Of a stretch of 7,276 nucleotides of DNA, positions 5,022-7,276 are shown one piece after another. Position numbers and translations under genes: made by a program. The stretch is taken from positions 1 through 7,276 of the forward strand of contig JAJAYX010000574.1 of assembly GCA_026785985.1 (NCBI GenBank), written 5' to 3'. Below the pieces are notes generated by a model. It was not told the DNA's origin. It saw only the letters and a program-made list of their open reading frames with translations, and did no database searches. Each line of letters starts with the position of its first letter. The first letter of the stretch is position 1. This DNA is from Rudanella sp. GTDB lineage: Bacteria; Bacteroidota; Bacteroidia; Cytophagales; Spirosomataceae.

Positions 5022-7276
5022 ATGCGGATTCTACGTGTTCTGTTTTTCTGTTTACTAATGATTGGCCTGGTGTGGACACTGAACCGCCCCTGGGGATCGG
5101 CTCCCGCATTTGGGCCGCTGTTAAGTCCGTTTACCGGCTTCTGGCAAAATGCCGAAAATGCACATGGTCTGTCCGACAATACCGATGTAGATGTGGAAGG
5201 AACCTCCCAACCCGTTACCGTCAACTATGATGAATACGGGGTTCCACACATTTTTGCCCAGAATGATGCCGATGCCTATTTCGCTCAAGGCTATGTAACT
5301 GCCCGTGACCGGCTTTGGCAAATGGAATTCCAGACCCACGCTGCCGCTGGCCGATTAACCGAAATTGTTGGCGAACGCGCCCTCGAAACTGACCGTTTTA
5401 ACCGGCGTATGGGAATGGGCTTTGGGGCCGAACGTGCCATTAAAATGATGATGGCTGACCCAATATCCCGCCTGGTAGTTGAAGCCTATACCGCCGGTAT
5501 CAACGCCTACATTAAATCGCTGAAACCAGCTCAGTATCCTATTGAATATAAGGTGCTGGGGTACTCACCAGAACCGTGGACTCCCCTTAAGTGTGCTTAT
5601 CTGCTGAAACTTATGACCAGCACACTGGCCATGGGGGCCGATGACCTCCGCATGACCAATATTCTGCGCAAATACGGCGCGGGAGTGGTAGCCGACCTTT
5701 TCCCCAACTATCCAACCCTCGAAAGTCCTGTTATACCGACTGGTACCAAATGGGATTTTAAAGCATTGCCTGTTCCGGCTACCCCCACTGATGCCGCCGT
5801 TCAGAAACAACTGTTGGCTCATAGCGCCACTTCATTCGATGCGGGACTGGTTCAGCACGATCCGTCAATTGGTTCGAATAACTGGGCTGTCGGAGCCGAA
5901 AAATCGGCAACGGGTTATCCTATTCTGGCTAACGACCCGCACCTTGTACTGAGTTTGCCGTCGATCTGGTATCAAATTCAGATCGTTACGCCCACCATGA
6001 ACGTCTGTGGTGTTTCGCTGCCGGGGTCGCCGGGAGTCACCATCGGGTTCAATCAGAAAGTGGCCTGGGGCGTTACCAACGTGGGGGCTGATGTGCTTGA
6101 TTTTTATTCTATCAAGTTCAGGGATAAAACCCAAACCGCCTATTGGCATGATAACCAATGGAAACCAACCACGGCCCGAATCGAACGGTATCAAGTGAAA
6201 GGGAAGCCTGATGTGCTCGACACGGTTCGGTATACTCACCACGGCCCGGTGGTCTATGCAACGGGCCAAAAAGTGCTTCAGCCCAACATTCCGACTGGCC
6301 ACGCGGCCCGCTGGATTGCCCACGAAGCCGCTAACGACCTCCGTTGCTTTTACCTGCTGAATCGTGCCCAGAACTACGCTGACTACCGGCAGGCACTGAC
6401 ACATTATGCGGCTCCGGCTCAGAACTTTGTGTTTGCCAGCGTCGATAAAGATATTGCCATTTCGCCCAACGGCAAGTACCCGCTCAAGTGGAAAGATCAG
6501 GGCAAGTTCATTCTGGACGGCACCAACCCCGCCTACGACTGGCAGGGCTGGATTCCCGCCGATCAGAACCCGATCGTTAAAAACCCGCCCCGTGGGTTCG
6601 TAAGTTCGGCCAATCAATTCTCGACCGATAAAACCTATCCATATTACCTGAACTGGCAGTTTGCCCCCTCAGAACGGGGTCGGCGAATCAACGAGCGGCT
6701 AACAGCTATGAAAGGAGCTACAACCGATAGCCTGCGAATGCTCCAGAACGATAATTTGAATCTGCGCGCTGTGGATGCGCTACCCAGCATGCTCACGCTT
6801 GTCCAAACGCAAACGCTCCGGGGCGACCAGGTAGATGCATTGGAAACCGTCAGAAAATGGTCGCGCCGGAACGATGCCGACGATATTGCCCCCACCATTT
6901 TCACCCTCTGGATCGAGAAACTGATGGAAGCCATCTGGAAAGACGAATTTGACGGGGGTGACACCTTGCCCATGCGTAACCCTAGCTTCAACCGGACACT
7001 ACTTATGCTCAGGCGTGACACGGCGGCTCGTTGGTTTGATAATGTAAAAACGCCTACCCGTGAGTCGGCTAAAGACGCAGTCACGAATAGCTTGAAAGCG
7101 GCCTGCGATTCACTCACACGGGCACATGGGCCATTGAGTCCAGCCTGGGCCTGGGCAAGTCACAAAAGCACGGATGTTCGGCACCTGATACCGGGTCTGG
7201 ATGCGTTCAGTGCTATGGATGTAATGAATGGAGGAGGCAGTTCGGTGGTAAACGCAACCACAGCCCGGAATGGCCC
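5022..7276 (+). CDS. Penicillin acylase family protein (Ntn-hydrolase), cut by the right edge
   Basis: A frame with no stop for 751 codons to the window edge. Family members (peptidase S45) hydrolyse amide bonds of N-acyl compounds such as penicillins or acyl-homoserine lactones; the substrate cannot be told here. The precursor is cut autocatalytically into alpha and beta chains. Residues 1-20 (MRILRVLFFCLLMIGLVWTL) form a signal peptide or anchor, so the enzyme is exported. The alpha part has YDEYGVPHIFAQ (69-80) and ARDRLWQME (94-102). Ser285 in IGSNNWAVG is the expected new N-terminus and nucleophile of the beta chain. NDPHL (304-308), FNQKVAWGVTN (343-353) and SSANQ with Asn531 (529-533) follow; Asn531 may be the oxyanion-hole asparagine. 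The end, GGGSSVVNATTARNGP, precedes the usual 'SWRMI' segment, so perhaps 40-60 residues are missing. No Shine-Dalgarno site precedes the ATG. No frameshift was seen. Confidence 0.95.
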   Translation, partial: MRILRVLFFCLLMIGLVWTLNRPWGSAPAFGPLLSPFTGFWQNAENAHGLSDNTDVDVEGTSQPVTVNYDEYGVPHIFAQNDADAYFAQGYVTARDRLWQMEFQTHAAAGRLTEIVGERALETDRFNRRMGMGFGAERAIKMMMADPISRLVVEAYTAGINAYIKSLKPAQYPIEYKVLGYSPEPWTPLKCAYLLKLMTSTLAMGADDLRMTNILRKYGAGVVADLFPNYPTLESPVIPTGTKWDFKALPVPATPTDAAVQKQLLAHSATSFDAGLVQHDPSIGSNNWAVGAEKSATGYPILANDPHLVLSLPSIWYQIQIVTPTMNVCGVSLPGSPGVTIGFNQKVAWGVTNVGADVLDFYSIKFRDKTQTAYWHDNQWKPTTARIERYQVKGKPDVLDTVRYTHHGPVVYATGQKVLQPNIPTGHAARWIAHEAANDLRCFYLLNRAQNYADYRQALTHYAAPAQNFVFASVDKDIAISPNGKYPLKWKDQGKFILDGTNPAYDWQGWIPADQNPIVKNPPRGFVSSANQFSTDKTYPYYLNWQFAPSERGRRINERLTAMKGATTDSLRMLQNDNLNLRAVDALPSMLTLVQTQTLRGDQVDALETVRKWSRRNDADDIAPTIFTLWIEKLMEAIWKDEFDGGDTLPMRNPSFNRTLLMLRRDTAARWFDNVKTPTRESAKDAVTNSLKAACDSLTRAHGPLSPAWAWASHKSTDVRHLIPGLDAFSAMDVMNGGGSSVVNATTARNG

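Noticed and set aside
5865..6617. 250-codon open frame on the minus strand
   Set aside because: It lies entirely opposite the acylase gene, whose motifs run through this region. The antisense product has no recognisable features.

Overview
The window looks like chromosomal DNA of a Bacteroidota bacterium, most likely a Cytophagales member of the Spirosoma/Rudanella type. This is inferred from moderate GC content (a little above 50 percent by eye), a TTTG / TAnnTTTG promoter of the Bacteroidota kind, AT-rich start-codon contexts in place of Shine-Dalgarno sites, and the character of the encoded proteins. No rRNA, tRNA, CRISPR array, insertion sequence or phage gene was found.

Left part (1-2384): a possible broken minus-strand gene start lies at the edge. 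A promoter region follows in which two -7 boxes lie back to back. Then comes a plus-strand run of three housekeeping-type genes: a GatB/YqeY-domain protein, a CvpA-family membrane protein and the radical-SAM RNA methyltransferase RlmN. RlmN starts inside the end of the CvpA gene. The two gaps on either side of the YqeY gene each hold a long imperfect hairpin built from degenerate octamers (TCRCTCAW and its complement). In both gaps the sequence right before the next start codon is CTCAATAA.

Middle part (2385-3877): on the minus strand lies an unrecognised multi-pass membrane protein of about 302 residues. A short reading frame follows it with ATGA overlap and looks like a decayed remnant of an MNT-type nucleotidyltransferase. 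Upstream of the membrane protein is a roughly 370-base divergent spacer with no convincing gene.

Right part (3878-7276): a complete MoxR-family AAA+ ATPase stands without its usual DUF58 partner immediately downstream. After a 175-base gap comes a penicillin acylase family (Ntn-hydrolase) gene that runs off the right edge after 751 codons. The first three genes probably form one transcription unit. The remaining genes show no obvious shared pathway.
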